A stretch of 64,000 bases of DNA, taken from Bugulina stolonifera. Taxonomy: Eukaryota > Bryozoa > Gymnolaemata > Cheilostomatida > Bugulidae. This document shows, in pieces, positions 12,871 through 39,835 of this stretch. Each line of letters starts with the position of its first letter. Position 1 is the stretch's first letter. Both the position numbers and the translations under genes were made by a program. The notes under the pieces were generated by a model, which worked only from the letters and a program-made list of their open reading frames with translations, did not search any database and was not told the DNA's origin. The DNA lies in assembly GCA_935421135.1 (NCBI GenBank), contig OW285187.1, positions 17,137,929-17,201,928 on the forward strand, in the 5' to 3' direction.

Positions 12871-14517
12871 TGTGTTCTCTTCGAGGGTCACAACCACTTT
12901 TCTTAATAAAATGCTCTACAAATTTGAATTGCAGATATTACATATTGGATTGCAAAAGAAGCGTTCCAAATGTACAGTTCACCCGTACTCCAAGAGGTTT
13001 CTTCAACAAGTAACTCTATAAAAGGTGAAGCGTTATAGTGCTTCAGCATTCAAGCTGAGTGATTGCGATTGAAAACAAACTTCTGCTGGCACGCTACATG
13101 GACTGTGTATCTCATTATGATTTCTGTTCATGTTCAATACTTTACACATGTATCTTACTCTGGATTCGGCTGTTTTCATCGTTGTATTTTGTTATAAACA
13201 GATATCGTAAATAAACAATAAATGTTTCAAGATATTGAAGTTGAATAGTCATTTGATGTCCTCATATTAATAACTAAGAATGACGATTACATTTTCAGAA
13301 AGTACGACAAATCAAATAATAGCCAGAATCATTTCAAACATTTTTGTTTAAATGTATATGAATCATAGTTGGGCGGATCTATACTTGTGCACGTGATTCC
13401 ATGGCTATTGGTTTTAGTCTCCAAAAGTATACTAGTAGGCCTAAATTAATCTTGCAATCACAGCTCGGTGTCATAAAACGGAGAGGGCAATAAAATTTGT
13501 CTAGAGACTGTATTGGTAAATAATCAGTAAATTAATGTTCATAACTACAGCACTTACATGTCTTTGCAAATGGAAAATTGCAGTTTCATCTAGTAAAATA
13601 AATCCTCCCTAAAGCCTAAGAAAGATAAGAAAAATAGCACAAAATAAATGTTAACTCAAATATAATAGTCTATAAAGTACAAAGTTTGAGCTGCATGTAT
13701 TTTCCATTTACTATGGCTGCAAACACAAAAAACATGAGTAATCTTGGAATTCAAAATAATGACATCTTGGAACAAAACTAAATCCACTCGACTAATTGCA
13801 AATAACCATGAGTGCATAATATTAGTTCTTGTTAACATTAAAGCTTGTGGATTACGGTCACTTGAAACGGGGCAGTAATAATCGACTTAGTAAATAGAAA
13901 AGATCACTAATGTAACTGCACAATATAGAAAAAAATCAAAATGGAATTGGCCATCACAGGCATCAAATACAACATGTACTGTACTCATTGAAATTCTATT
14001 TACTGAAAGATCATACATGAAATATCAGGCCAACTGCAACTAATACATATAAAAATGAAAAAAATTCCAATTGTGGCTGTATATTAATATTTGAAGGTAC
14101 CGGTCAATACTTTACAAACCATACGATTGATTTGGCTGCTCGAATTGTTGGTAAGTACTTCAGTTCAAGCATGTTGCTTGATAGATGTTTCTATTCTACA
14201 ACATTATGTGAACATGTTATCATACCATTGGATCACTTAAAAGTACATTAACATCAACAGATCGTACCTAAAATCAGACCACACTAAGCAACTGAATATA
14301 ACTGCTAGGTACAATGTAATAGATTGAAAATGATGAATACAAATCAAATCGATACCAATTTTGCTAGGCTACATTCCAAAAACCACAGCACAGAAAAGTA
14401 ATATGTACATGCAGCAGTGTTTACAGCGAAAGTTTTGCTGTACTGATGCGTCAACACTTCACATTTTTTTATTGGACAGAACCTTGAAAGTTGATGATGC
14501 ACTTACCTTATGTATAC
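12871..14517. other. Intergenic; one doubtful exon
   Basis: This is mostly non-coding AT-rich sequence. A possible plus-strand exon around 14097-14150 (acceptor TATTTGAAG, donor GTTG|GTAAGTA, reading YFTNHTIDLAARIV in one frame) has no partner exons that I can find. I leave it unassigned. Confidence 0.3.
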
Positions 14518-15217
14518 CTATGTACAACAAGTCAACTCAGTGTCCAAGGTACAATACTCGTCACTCAAGTATGACTTTAAGAGGTTGCCATTGATGGGAC
14601 TTGACATTCCTGGGTCATAGTCTTGACAAACTGCTGAAAAGAAGCATTCATTACACACATTTTAGTCATCATAGTATTATTATTACAACAGAGAAAGCAA
14701 ATGAGTGGACTATAGTGTCATCAAAAGTTTATTTTACTTACGGCTGCAATCAAAGGATACAATTATTTTGAAATTCAATAAGTTAAGTTTTTGATTAGGT
14801 GCTGTATATAGGCCTACATATATGTAGATAGCAACAATCATAGTTAATCAAGTTAATATTATAATCCCAATATTTTATTTTGCATTTCATCCATTTTAGT
14901 AGAGTTTAAAATAGTAGAGTAGGCTACATTCATAATAATTAGCCATAAGTAACTAGTACGTTATTTTAACAAATTACTTATGTACCAATGTGAACAAAAA
15001 GTAAATAACAATAATTATCATTGCTATATCCACATGTATAAATAACTTTTTTTAATATCAACTACACTGGCATAGTACATTCACATTGACATTAAGTATT
15101 AAATTAAAATCAAAATTAATTTACTTTCATTGATTTGATATGATAATCAAATGATTGCAATTTTTGCTGTGCTTGCCATATACCTTGTATCATATCATCT
15201 CTTGATAGCATTTTCAT
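14518..15217 (-). CDS. Candidate 49-residue two-exon protein
   Basis: Exon 15184-15217 (ATG, start MKMLSRDDMIQ) has a donor CAAG|GTATAT in phase 1. It joins exon 14518-14633 (acceptor TGCTTCTTTTCAG), which stays open as VCQDYDPGMSSPINGNLLKS through to a TAG. Together they make 49 residues. The second exon looks more protein-like than chance. An in-frame TGA lies just upstream of the ATG, and the ATG could instead follow a weak acceptor (ATTGTTGCAAG) if this is the end of a longer minus-strand gene. No family is recognised. Confidence 0.3.
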
Positions 15218-15789
15218 CTTGCAACAATAATTTCATTTTGGCAAAAGCAAAATATTATATTTTATTCTAATTCTGTCCACAGCCAACTGATTCCCATCGA
15301 TCACCCAATGGGTTTTCCCACACGTGTACATGCGCATTCGATTTAGTTAGCCAATTATAATAAAGTTCAAGTAACCAATCATGACGTTCGCTCTAGCGAG
15401 CACATGGGTGTCTCAAAATGTAAACAAAAACGGTGACACTGATCCTTTAACAACTTTATGTGGCCCAGTCAAAAATATTTGAGGACATGTAGCTAGGTAG
15501 TCTCCATAAAAGGTACAAAGCTGGTGTGCGTTCACACCGTACTTTTAAACTAATAGAAAAATAATATATTCAACTGTCATTACTTTACACATTCTGCAAT
15601 TGATTTCCCACCAAAACAGTCCATTCAATGTTTACAATGTTTGAGAGATCATTGACCATTTCAGATTTATTCAATTTTAAGTGCAAATTGTAATTATACA
15701 TTTAATATTTCTACATCCCGTTATCTTTATTTACAAATTAGTGTAATCAATAATCTTTGCAATAATAAGATTTTACACTACACAGGACC

Positions 15790-15945
15790 TCCTGCATTAC
15801 TATATGCCCAAATTCAAACAGGTGCAGCAATTTATGATGAAAAGCTTGGTGAAGGCATTTTGCTACAGATGACACAGGCCAGGTTTCAACTTACTACCTC
15901 TTGATTGATAAGCATGTATGCAACCAACTGCGCCACCTTGACATT
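15790..15945 (-). mobile_element. tRNA-derived SINE fragment
   Basis: Read on the minus strand, the head contains an A-box-like stretch GGTGGCGCAGTTGGTTGCAT and a degraded B box (AGTTGAAACCT) about 40 bp later, followed by a non-tRNA body. The tRNA arms do not pair well, so this is a SINE head and not a functional tRNA. Confidence 0.5.
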
Positions 15946-16204
15946 TTATTCACAACTGTTAAAATAGTAGCAAGTACAACACGTAAAGAAAGGCCAAGTA
16001 TGAGGAAGGAAGTAGAAGCACAAACATAATATCTTTTGCAAAAGCAAGTACTAGTCAGTACCAGGTAGCTTCAAAATCTACTCATAAGTATACTACAGTA
16101 TATTTGAGGACATAGCTGTGCTATAGACCTATATGAGATCTAACAGTTTACTGCTAACAGTTCAAAATAGACGCTTTCTCTATAGGATGTGGGTCCAGTT
16201 TAAG

Positions 16205-18180
16205 CATAGATACAATATAAAGACTAGATAGGACACCCTGTGTTAATGCTCCAATGCTCTTTGTCCTACTAAATTATGGAAAATCCCCACGACGTAAGTA
16301 AACTCACCATGATACTTCTAGTCTGCAATCATGATTCACACTATATATTATAATGGTGTACTGCAGCATAAACTGGCACCACTTTGGTTTAAATGAAGCC
16401 CTGCTGCCATAATATCTGCATCCTGGCAAATTGATGTCTGCATAACACATTACCACATAACAAGCTATCAAATGGTACTAAACACTACCTATTTACACTG
16501 TCTAAAAGGACTAAGAAGTGCTAATGTAAACCTACAACATGCATGTTTCAATAGAGCACTGCACAGCAATTAGGCTGCTTTAATTATAAACCTGTTTCCA
16601 AAGTCCTTGTGTTTTGACATATTATTAATGTTCTGCAAATTTATTACCATGAAAAAACTTGTCAAGTGAGGCTAATGTTCATTGCCATCTCCCCAAAAGT
16701 AATTAATTTGTTCAAATATTTGAAATTATATTTGTACTAAGTATAAAAATTGGAGCTGCATGCTGTTTTGCCAATAGCTAAACATGTGCTGACCATGTTA
16801 AAGTATATCTACAATTGTAAGTGCCACAGATAATTGCAAAACAATGCTTGTGTTCTCCAGCAATGTAATTATTGGTTTCTCCAACAATTTGAACATAAAA
16901 TATAATTATAAAACTAGTATTGTAAGTGGATGTTACCCTTTCTAAATAATGTTGTTGTACAAAATTATTCTACTCAGTTCCTGTCGCAGGTTTCCTTTAT
17001 CCCCCACTTTAGATGTCTCACAATGTATGCGAATAGTACAGTACCTGCTGATGAATGTTTTTATAAGAGAGGTGCTATGGCTAGCACATGAGTCGCTGGG
17101 GAATGTTATTTGTGGTAGCATAGGAGAGCGTTCGTATTAACAGCTTTCTTATGTATGAGCTTACACATTCCTTCAGCTTGCAATATCTGTCTGATAGATT
17201 TCTCAGCAACCTGGCAGAGTTCAGTGACAATAGGGTTTGGGTGTGTTAAACTTCCACGGTTCTTGATAGATATTAGGCTTAGATCGTCGTAGGCAGTAGT
17301 GGTGTGATTTTGGATGGTTAGAAAACCCCGGCAGTCACTACATGGAGTGTACATGCGTAAGGCTGCCTGCTGTGAGCATGGGCAGTATTACTTTATATCC
17401 ATGTGCTGATATGACATGTTCAAGTCATGGTCACAATATTTTATTATAATGCAGTGTCAATAAACTAGGCCATGTTACTCACACGTGCATGCACAGCATT
17501 ATTATTGTTTTTAAAATATATCATAATACTTTTATCCTCACTTGATAGGTCTGTAATTATCAGTGTGACACTTAGATATACTTTAACATGGTTAGCCGTG
17601 TTTAGCCATTGGCAAAACAGCATGCAGCTCCAATTTTTATACTTAGTACAAATATAATTTCAAATATTCAAACAAATTAATTGCTTATGGGGAGATGGCA
17701 ATGAACATTAGCCTCACTTGACAAGTTTTTTCATGGTAATAAATTTGCAAAACAATAATATGTCAAAACACAAGGACTTTGGAAACAGTTCTATAATTAA
17801 AGCAGCCTAATTACTGTGCAGTGCTCTATTGAAACATGCATGTTATAGGTTTACATTCCACTTTTTAGTCCTTTTACATGTAGACAGTGTAAATAGGTAG
17901 TGTTTAGTACCATTTGATAGCTTGTTATGTGGTAATGTGTTATGCAAACATCAATTTGCCAGGATACAGCTATTATGGCAGCAGGGCTTCATTTAAACCA
18001 AAGTGGTGCTAGTTATGCTGCAGTACACCATTATAATATATAGTGTGAATCATGATTGCAGACTAGAAGTATCATGGTGAGTTTACGTTACGTCGTGGGG
18101 ATTTTCCATAATTTAGCAGGACAAAGAGCATTGGAGCATTAACACAGGGTGTCTTATCTAGTCTTTATATTATATCTATG
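16205..18180. mobile_element. P-type DNA transposon with ~630-bp inverted termini
   Basis: The left arm (16205 to about 16836) and right arm (about 17550 to 18180) are near-identical reverse complements that both start CATAGATA. The element is flanked by a perfect 8-bp direct repeat AGTTTAAG (16197-16204 and 18181-18188). The roughly 710-bp centre carries a broken minus-strand transposase ORF. Eight-bp duplications and 5'-CA termini are shared with the P superfamily, and the ORF is compatible with that assignment; hAT also makes 8-bp duplications. The arms are unusually long. The element looks non-autonomous. Confidence 0.85.
17106..17354 (-). pseudogene. P/THAP9-like transposase C-terminal remnant
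   Basis: The 82-codon open frame lies in the centre of the long-terminal-repeat transposon. It contains CSDCRGFLTIQN, then SIKNRGSLTHPNP and VAEKSIRQIL. The pattern of a K-N/D-R-G-G/S-L-x-x-P segment followed by an AEK-x-x-R helix is what I know from the C-terminal part of P-element/THAP9-type transposases. The N-terminal THAP and RNase H-like catalytic regions are not present here, so the gene is inactive. The assignment rests on short motifs. Confidence 0.5.
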
Positions 18181-18188
18181 AGTTTAAG

Positions 18189-19249
18189 GGTTACCCAAGG
18201 TTGTCCTGCCATACCTGCCATGCTTGGCATTGCTGATCTATACCCTTTGATAGGAGACCCATGCATTACAAGGTCTGGTTCGATATCATGCCCCACAAGT
18301 AGGCTAGTTGTGAACACCTCCATCCAATCCTCCTACTGATTCCAGTGTTTACTCTTTGATAGTTGACCCATGCATCAGTTAGGTCACGAGTCCGCGATCA
18401 TCTTCCCCTTGGCACCTAGCACTTAGGCTGGTATTAGTACTAGAGTCAGCATCAGTCTGGTTGACGCTGCACTTTGGCTAGTACTAATTTCTCTGGTTCA
18501 TGTTGGAGAGAGGTAATGAGGCTTTGAAGTGGGCACTGGGTGATTCTTGTGAAACCATAACAATAAATTATCTAATGATGGCTACGCCCTGCTATCTAGC
18601 CGGCCACAACAATAAGAAAAGTTTCATAAATTCAAAGCACAGACTTATGGTAAATTAAAATAACTAGGTGACATCAAATTGATCACTGCACTACACTGAC
18701 GGTTGACACCCCAGGCACAGCACAGTGCGCAGGAGGAAAGTTTTATATTACAATTCTGATCAAATGCATAAGATCAAACCAAGGACTTGCTCCTTGATCA
18801 AGCGCACAAAAGAATATGTTACATTTATTTTTTGTTATACAACAAAAATTACTGTTTATAATACCGAATATAATAATAAATTTAGGGTGTGCCTCATTGC
18901 AGGACAGTTGTTAGCAGGGTAGAACCCGTTCTCCCAGTAGGGAACCTGTGCTGGCCACTTGAGGGGAGTGTGGATACCTGGGTTGTATCCATCCAGAGGA
19001 TTTTATTAGGTGGATGCCTGATTCGGTGACTGTTTGGGTTTGTTGTGTGATCACTGATCACACAAAAGATTCAAACAGTCTCTGTGATCACTGATCATTA
19101 TATACTTTACTACTAACTATAACTATTGATTTTGAATGTTTGTCAGTGACTGAGTCAGTGAGTCACAGCGAAGTCAAATACATTTTCTACTAACTCAACT
19201 GCTTATCGCTGAACTATATTACCATACTTACAGTACTGTGAGTGAACCT

Positions 19250-19255
<6 letters not shown>
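18189..19255. other. Non-coding repetitive sequence
   Basis: I see no supported gene. Two related direct segments (CTTTGATAGGAGACCCATGC near 18246 and CTTTGATAGTTGACCCATGC near 18353) suggest an old repeat. Near-palindromic GTGTGATCACTGATCACAC occurs at about 19044-19063. Confidence 0.4.

Positions 19256-19293
<38 letters not shown>
19254..19293. repeat. (CTA)n microsatellite
   Basis: About 12 consecutive ACT/CTA triplets, non-coding. Confidence 0.9.
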
Positions 19294-19294
<1 letters not shown>

Positions 19295-19933
19295 ATTGTA
19301 CATTTACATTATGGCTAGCAGTACAGTTAAAATACACTAGTAGCAAAATGCCATTTTACTAGTAGCTTGTAGAGTTTGCTAGATTGTTATTTTCAATAGA
19401 GACAATTCTATGATTGGTCCAATGTCGTAAAACTCGACAAAGAGTGACAGCCAATCAGCAAAGCAAAGGTTACTAACGTGAATATACGTGTACAATCACA
19501 GAGGGGAGATAACTCTATGTGTACAACATAGAATTACCTCCCCTAGAATGCTTACTCGTAGTCACGTGACAATATTATTTCATTAGTGGGAGGGAGCAAA
19601 GTTTCTAAATATTATAGTTTGAATAGTTTCTATAATTATAATATATATATATATACATATTATATTAATTCTATAAACTTTGGCGGGAGTTGCTAGCGTG
19701 GGACAGACGGATAAAGGTAGTTTTCTCATTGTTTACATTGGCAACCATTATAATTCTATGGTGTACAATCACTTTGCTACGAATCTCCATAGAGTTATCT
19801 TCTGCTATCTTCCAGATTGTAACTTTATGGTTAGCCAGTGTTCGAAGTGGAACAAATGAGGTGGGTACACGGTACCTACTTGCAATCTCAGGACCTTTCC
19901 TAAAGGGTGCATTGGTCACTCAGAAGCTGCAGT

Positions 19934-19999
19934 TCATAATTAGAAGTTGTTCTCCCATTTCAGCAAGGCAAAACAAGGGAGGACAATTTCTAATTATGG
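19934..19999. repeat. Foldback MITE relic, second copy
   Basis: The arms TCATAATTAGAAGTTGT and its complement flank a short loop. The arm sequence matches the foldback at 970-1032, showing one dispersed family. Confidence 0.6.
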
Positions 20000-20639
20000 T
20001 TGATAGATGTTAATGAATAACCTCATTACACAGAGTACATAGTACCAATGTAGACCATTCCTTATATTCTAAACTACTGAGTGTGCTTTGTGTCCTTCAA
20101 TTTTGTATTACTGCTGCATTGATTGTAAGAATGAATAGATCTATACTATTTAAAACCTTATCTTTCCTTCGCTGTAATAAAAGTACATGTAGTCAAAGAG
20201 AAAACAACTTCTTTATTTATTACAGAATGCTGAACTACAACATTGTACAGTTGTATATTTTGTCAAAAGTATATAAACACAAACAACAACAGCATGTAAC
20301 TGCAACTGTATGAAAACTATAGTAATTCAACAAGACAGCTATGACATTGACATCAACATTAGAGAAGGGAAGGAGTTGAAGTTTATCAACAAAATTATAA
20401 TGAACAAAAGTATTATACAATAAAATACATGTATTTCCCTTGTCACAACCTACCTGTAGACTTTATTATATAACACGAGTAATGTTATTTGAACAACAGC
20501 TATAAGGAAAAGTTAAAAGGTTGAAGCCTATAAAACATACATACCTGTGTAAAGGAGTTTCACCAATTTATCTAGGATATATACATGTACTACTCACTGG
20601 GTTTCCTCTAATATTATTATAATTTTGTTAATTTAAGGA

Positions 20640-20750
20640 ATTTATCTGTGGGAGCTGTCAGGTTTTGCATCAAATCCATGAAAACACCAGGCCCTGACTG
20701 GGGTTTGAACCAATGGTCTCTACAGTGCCTAATCGCCTAGAAAAGTGAAC
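20640..20750 (-). mobile_element. tRNA-SINE relic (GATTAGGCAC type)
   Basis: On the minus strand it reads GATTAGGCACTG, then a B-box-like GGTTCAAACCCCAGTCAGGG and a tail ending ATTCCTTAAA. The same order of blocks occurs on the plus strand at 44330-44440. The A box and acceptor stem are missing. Confidence 0.5.
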
Positions 20751-22502
20751 AGAAGACATTGCCACAACACCAGTACAGCAATGTTAGAAAAAAACAGCTT
20801 CACCAGCGAGCAGTAGATATGAAAAAAATAAATTAGGGTATCATTTCTGCAAAATTAAATTGCTCACCAGCTTCCTTTGGATCACTAAACATTGTATTAC
20901 AAGTATCCTCACCACTTGTGACAACATCTTCCAAAAATGCTAAATGTTTTATAAATTGGCAGCACTAGTAAAAACTGGCCTCAAAGTTAAATCCATGGCC
21001 GAATATAACCTTAGCAAGAAGTATCAAATCAAACTGACAGTAAATTCAATGTAAACTAAAAACATAGTATTGCCTAAAAAGACTATTCAGCTACCTAAAA
21101 TACTTGACAAACTATCATGCATGTAGGTTACTAGGCAGCATGCAAGTACACTAATAGACAGCATGCAAGTACACTAATATGCGGCATGCAAGTACACTAA
21201 TAGGCAGCATACAACTTCATTATCTGTGGTTTTTTGTGGACTTCTGAAAGCAATGAATCATCTCAATACAACAAAAATAGAGAATACAAACAAAACGATT
21301 ACTTTAATTGCAGTCAACCAGTGAAACCAAGCTCAATCCAAATACATAGTTTCTACTAGTACCATCTAGACTAAACAGTGACAGGATTCTTCTTAGCTCT
21401 CTGTGAATTCCAGTTTGTCATAACTTCACTCTTTGCCTCACTTACTAAACTTGGAAGTAGTTTGCAATAGTAGCGCAATACCTATAGCTGTTGAAATTCA
21501 ATACTATGTGCAAAAACAAATAGTATTTCTACCTATTCTAGAATAAAAATATCAACATGAGATTAAAATATTTTATATAAAACAATACAACAATTGCTAT
21601 ATTATTTGCATTAAATATTCGATACAATAATGATCATTAAATATAAATTAATTATCTAATTCCCTGTTCTATTAAAAACAATTTATTTCTATTTTATATT
21701 TTCATTTTTATTTATTGAATATCGACTGTTGTTCTTGTGACAATCCAGTAAGCAATATTTTTTATTTATACTTGATGCAGGCGTATTGCTACAACAATTA
21801 TTATCAAAATAATTTATTTCATATAAAAATTAACGAAAATATAAATAATTATGATTATCATTATGATTTGATTACCATTTCATTATCTAATTCTATTGAT
21901 TCACTTCTAGTTCTATTATTTATCATAATCACTATAAAGAATAAATAATTATTTATTTTTTTATATAATTAATATAATGTTTGATTTATTATTTATATGT
22001 TATATTATTGAATACAGATTCTTTCTCTAGTGACAATCTAACAAATACGAATATTTATGTTATTGTTATATACAACATCATGGATGATCATATTAAATTA
22101 ATATTAATATTATATTTATTTTTAATTTTTGTATTTAATATTTTTATTTTATTAGCAAATTAAGAAAAATACAACTATCTCCGATATTTATCACTCAGTC
22201 AAACGTCAAATTCCAATAGAGTACAACAATTTACTTTTGAGATTTAGGTTTAGAACTAAAAAACTTTTAGATTCAACTGTTTGGCCACTGTCCTTATCAA
22301 AAAGTTTTCATGGCTCTGCAAACGCATTCGGAAAGCTGAAAATACTAAAGAAAGTGGAACCCATATTCAAGTCCTGTGAAACCATTGATACAATGACTAA
22401 CTTTGTTGGTAAAGCAGAAAGATTTATTTGTGTGCAGGTTGTTGGTTCAAGCTACTATAAACTTACTTTGACATTTCGGGATTGACTTAACACGCTGTTA
22501 TC

Positions 22503-23196
22503 CAGGGTTGGGAACTTTGATCTACTTTTGCATTCGATTTCCGATTATGCTGACTAAACCAAGGAATACAAGCATTCGATTGTTACTTTACCAAATCAAT
22601 GATTGTACTTCAATCGATTTTACAATCGATGATGATTTTAGAAAATGCACATGTATATGGGTATAATTTTTGTAAAAATGGAGAAATTTATTGTCTTTAC
22701 TAATTCTGTCTATTACTTTAAAATGTTATAACAACTGTGCCTAATATTACCAGTTTTATTTGCATTTTCTCATAGTTTAGAGTTATCTCCTCTACCTTTA
22801 TGTTTCTTTTTAGCCTCCAAATATTTATATGCACTGCAAATCTTAGCCAGAAATTCCAGGCTATTATTTCTTATTTGGTGCTAGCCACTCACATTTTATC
22901 CTAGCTTGCAAATAGAAGCTATTATTTTGTTATTAAATAAAACAGCTCATCATCATTTTTTTTATTAAAAAAATAAGCTACAAGGCTTTTCATTTGTTTC
23001 CTGTACTAAACACTAGCAGATTAATTAGCAGCTTAGTGACAATCGAATGCAGCTGTAACCCTATAAAACCAACGAATACATGCATTTCGATGGCTTTGTT
23101 GGAAACCAATGATTAGGTGGAATCGATGGTGAATAGACCAAAGAAAATCACCATCGAATATCGAATGCTATTGGCTATTGGCGATTCCCAACCCTG
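22503..23196. mobile_element. hAT-type MITE, 694 bp
   Basis: The termini are CAGGGTTGGGAA and TTCCCAACCCTG, and the flanks carry a perfect 8-bp duplication CTGTTATC (22495-22502 and 23197-23204). Sub-terminal repeats of ATTCGAT/ATCGAAT occur throughout. There is no transposase frame, so it is non-autonomous. The CAGGG-type end with 8-bp duplication is typical of hAT elements. Confidence 0.85.
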
Positions 23197-23204
23197 CTGT
23201 TATC

Positions 23205-23923
23205 AATCAAACGACCGCTAGATTAGAGGGAGATTTTACGATCAGCAGTCACTCAGCAACCAGTAAACCTATTTCGATTGCGAAAACTGCCGTGTCTTCA
23301 GCAAAATTAGTCAATTACCATGAGGGTACACGCCTGCTGACAGTGTACCCACCAAAATTGAGGTGGGTACACGCCGTATACTCCCGTATAACCACAATTC
23401 GTATAACCACAATTCGAACACTGTGGTTAGCCAATCAGCACACAGCTCTTTAGTCTCTAATGAGCTATTCCGAAAGCTTTGAAAAATGGTTAACATACTC
23501 TAATAATAATAAGATTGGCTATTATTTGATAATAGAATTGATTACATGTACTATACAATTATAGTATTCCTTGCAAATATCCTTACTCTAGGTTAAGTAA
23601 TGATTCATAAAAATAAGACAGATGTTGGTATATTATTAGAGGTAGGCTCCATAGAGAGAGGTCTCAAGTATATCCATGTACAACTTATAATTGTACATTG
23701 TATGGATAACAACTTAGAGTAAAGTGTCTGAAAGGTATAGAACTATAGATAGTATCACAGATCACCTCCATCCAAATTAGCAACAAGATTAGTTGAAATT
23801 TGATATGCTTCAGGAACAACAATGCCCAACATATAAAATATATAAACTATGAAAACAGTCCACCTACATGTATGACAGTAAAATAGAAGCTATGAGAATG
23901 GGCACTAAGACTAGAGTAGACTA
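23205..23923. other. Intergenic, 3' side of the IDE gene
   Basis: This is non-coding sequence with a hairpin GTGTACCCACC / GGTGGGTACAC at about 23341-23371. It probably includes the 3' UTR of the minus-strand IDE gene. I saw no canonical polyadenylation hexamer in the expected orientation. Confidence 0.4.
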
Positions 23924-38340
<14,417 letters not shown>

Positions 38341-38391
38341 GACGGATACCTTCTGGGAGCAGATGGAAACCAGCCTAAATTGACAATCCAT

Positions 38392-39668
38392 AACAGTTTG
38401 AATAACCACATAACCACGGTACACGGAAAACTCTGACTGCTTGTTGTCTGTAGGATGACCACATGTATGATATCAAAAGTGACTTGAGAAAAGGTTATAC
38501 TGTAGGGTCGCACCAGAATGAGTCTAAAATTCACATTAAAATACTACTTTATAAGATGCAATGCTCAACAAAACTATTCTAAAAATTTACATTGTCGCAC
38601 AGTCAAGGAACTGGTGTTTGAGAGGTGTGAGACATGAAGGCATATGTCATGCATTGCTCCCAGTAGGGAGGTGTGTTAGCGTCTCTTGATACAAGTGCAC
38701 TTACTCAATGAAAAGCAAAACTGGTAGCAAACTAAGTTGAGATTATATTTTGCAGTATGATTTGTAATATTAATATACATGTAATAAATATAAATAAAAT
38801 ATAAAATAAATAGCCTAACAATTCTGACTGGTCTCGGTGGAGTAGCAGTTTTGAGTTGCCATCAGTACCGGAGTTCGCTTGGGTATAGCTGGTTTGTCTT
38901 AAGAACTAATTCTTCAGCACTGCTTGAGTTAGTTACATTTTTATCACTCAACAAGGGTGTCTCCTCTCCAGAGATTAAATGCAAGAACATTGAATGGTAC
39001 CTGTAAACTAATTGTTATCTGTTGCATAAGCTGCAGTGCTGCCTTGGCCTGAGATGATAGCCTAATGTCTTGGGGTGAATGAACTATGTCTGCGAATATA
39101 CACAGGGGTTCCTGTCTGTAGCCTACTTGATTCCAAATTCTGAATCTATTGCCTAACCTAAGGTAAAAAGTATCATCAGTTCAAAACACCAACATACAAT
39201 TACTTTGATGTTTATCGGTCAAGGATCCAATGACAAGGGTCTGTAGAATTTGAACAAGTCTACACCAGCACTACATGGACAAGTGTCGTCATAGATAACA
39301 AATCTCCAATAGAAGACCTATGACAATGCATTATGCCTGACTAGGCCTGGTTACGCACTGCATGTAGTTCAAACACAAGGCGTGAAGTAACGTAAAACCT
39401 GGAGAGAATTTGTATAAGGAATGCGAAATTAAAATATGAAATTTTGAATAGGTTGCATTCCCATAAACTTTTTTCCTACTTTAAAGTCTATTTTTTTCAT
39501 CATTATACAAAAGTGAAAAAGCTATTGCATTAATATCTAGAAGAATGAACACTGGGAAGATTCCAAAATATATGCAGTTTAAAATGATAATCTCTAAATT
39601 GATGCTACTGCTCCAGCAGCCTTTATGCAAAACCTCGAAGTCGTGACAGATTTCTCACAGACTTATAA
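38392..39668. other. Upstream of IDE; no gene seen
   Basis: This is probably the IDE promoter and 5' UTR region, read on the minus strand. A possible acceptor (TCATCCTACAG, near 38450) could mark a 5' UTR intron. I recognise no other coding exon. Confidence 0.4.
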
Positions 39669-39835
39669 GGCGCAGCCGTGGCCTAATGGTTAAAATGCTG
39701 AATTGTCATACTGAAGGTTCCAGGTTCGAATCCCAGTCACGGCGGTAGTGTTAGGAAGAGCATCCAGCCACAATTGCTCTTGTGCCTCAGATAAAAAGTC
39801 TTTGAGATCGTGCAAGCCAGCATGGCTTTAAGGCA
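39669..39835 (+). mobile_element. tRNA-derived SINE with conserved central block
   Basis: The head (39669-39743) has an A box GTGGCCTAATGGTTAAAATG and a perfect B box GGTTCGAATCC, giving a tRNA-like look. The body continues with TAGGAAGAGCATCCAGCCA, similar to the AGGAAGGGCATCCAGC block I know from the central domain of several metazoan SINE families. The anticodon arm pairs poorly and the end does not give a clean acceptor stem, so a SINE is favoured over a functional tRNA. Confidence 0.65.

Larger units (their letters stand above)
19500..22494. other. Intergenic with MITE and SINE relics
   Basis: No supported gene. It holds a hairpin at 19503-19545 (arms around AGGGGAGATAACTC), a foldback at 19934-19999 and a SINE relic at about 20640-20750. 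An open frame at 19690-20013 overlaps repeats that share GGTTAGCCA and GAGGTGGGTACAC with 23360-23430. A 25-bp tandem repeat (GCATGCAAGTACACTAAT) lies at about 21131-21205, followed by a very AT-rich stretch at 21590-22160. Confidence 0.5.

Noticed and set aside
17106..17354. Host THAP-domain gene
   Set aside because: It sits inside a transposon with target duplication and lacks the THAP zinc finger, so it is a transposase relic.
19690..20013. 107-codon plus-strand ORF with hydrophobic start
   Set aside because: Overlaps dispersed repeat blocks also found at 23330-23430 and a foldback at 19934-19999. The opposite strand is equally open.
39669..39743. Functional tRNA gene
   Set aside because: A and B boxes are good but the stems pair poorly and the sequence runs into a SINE body.
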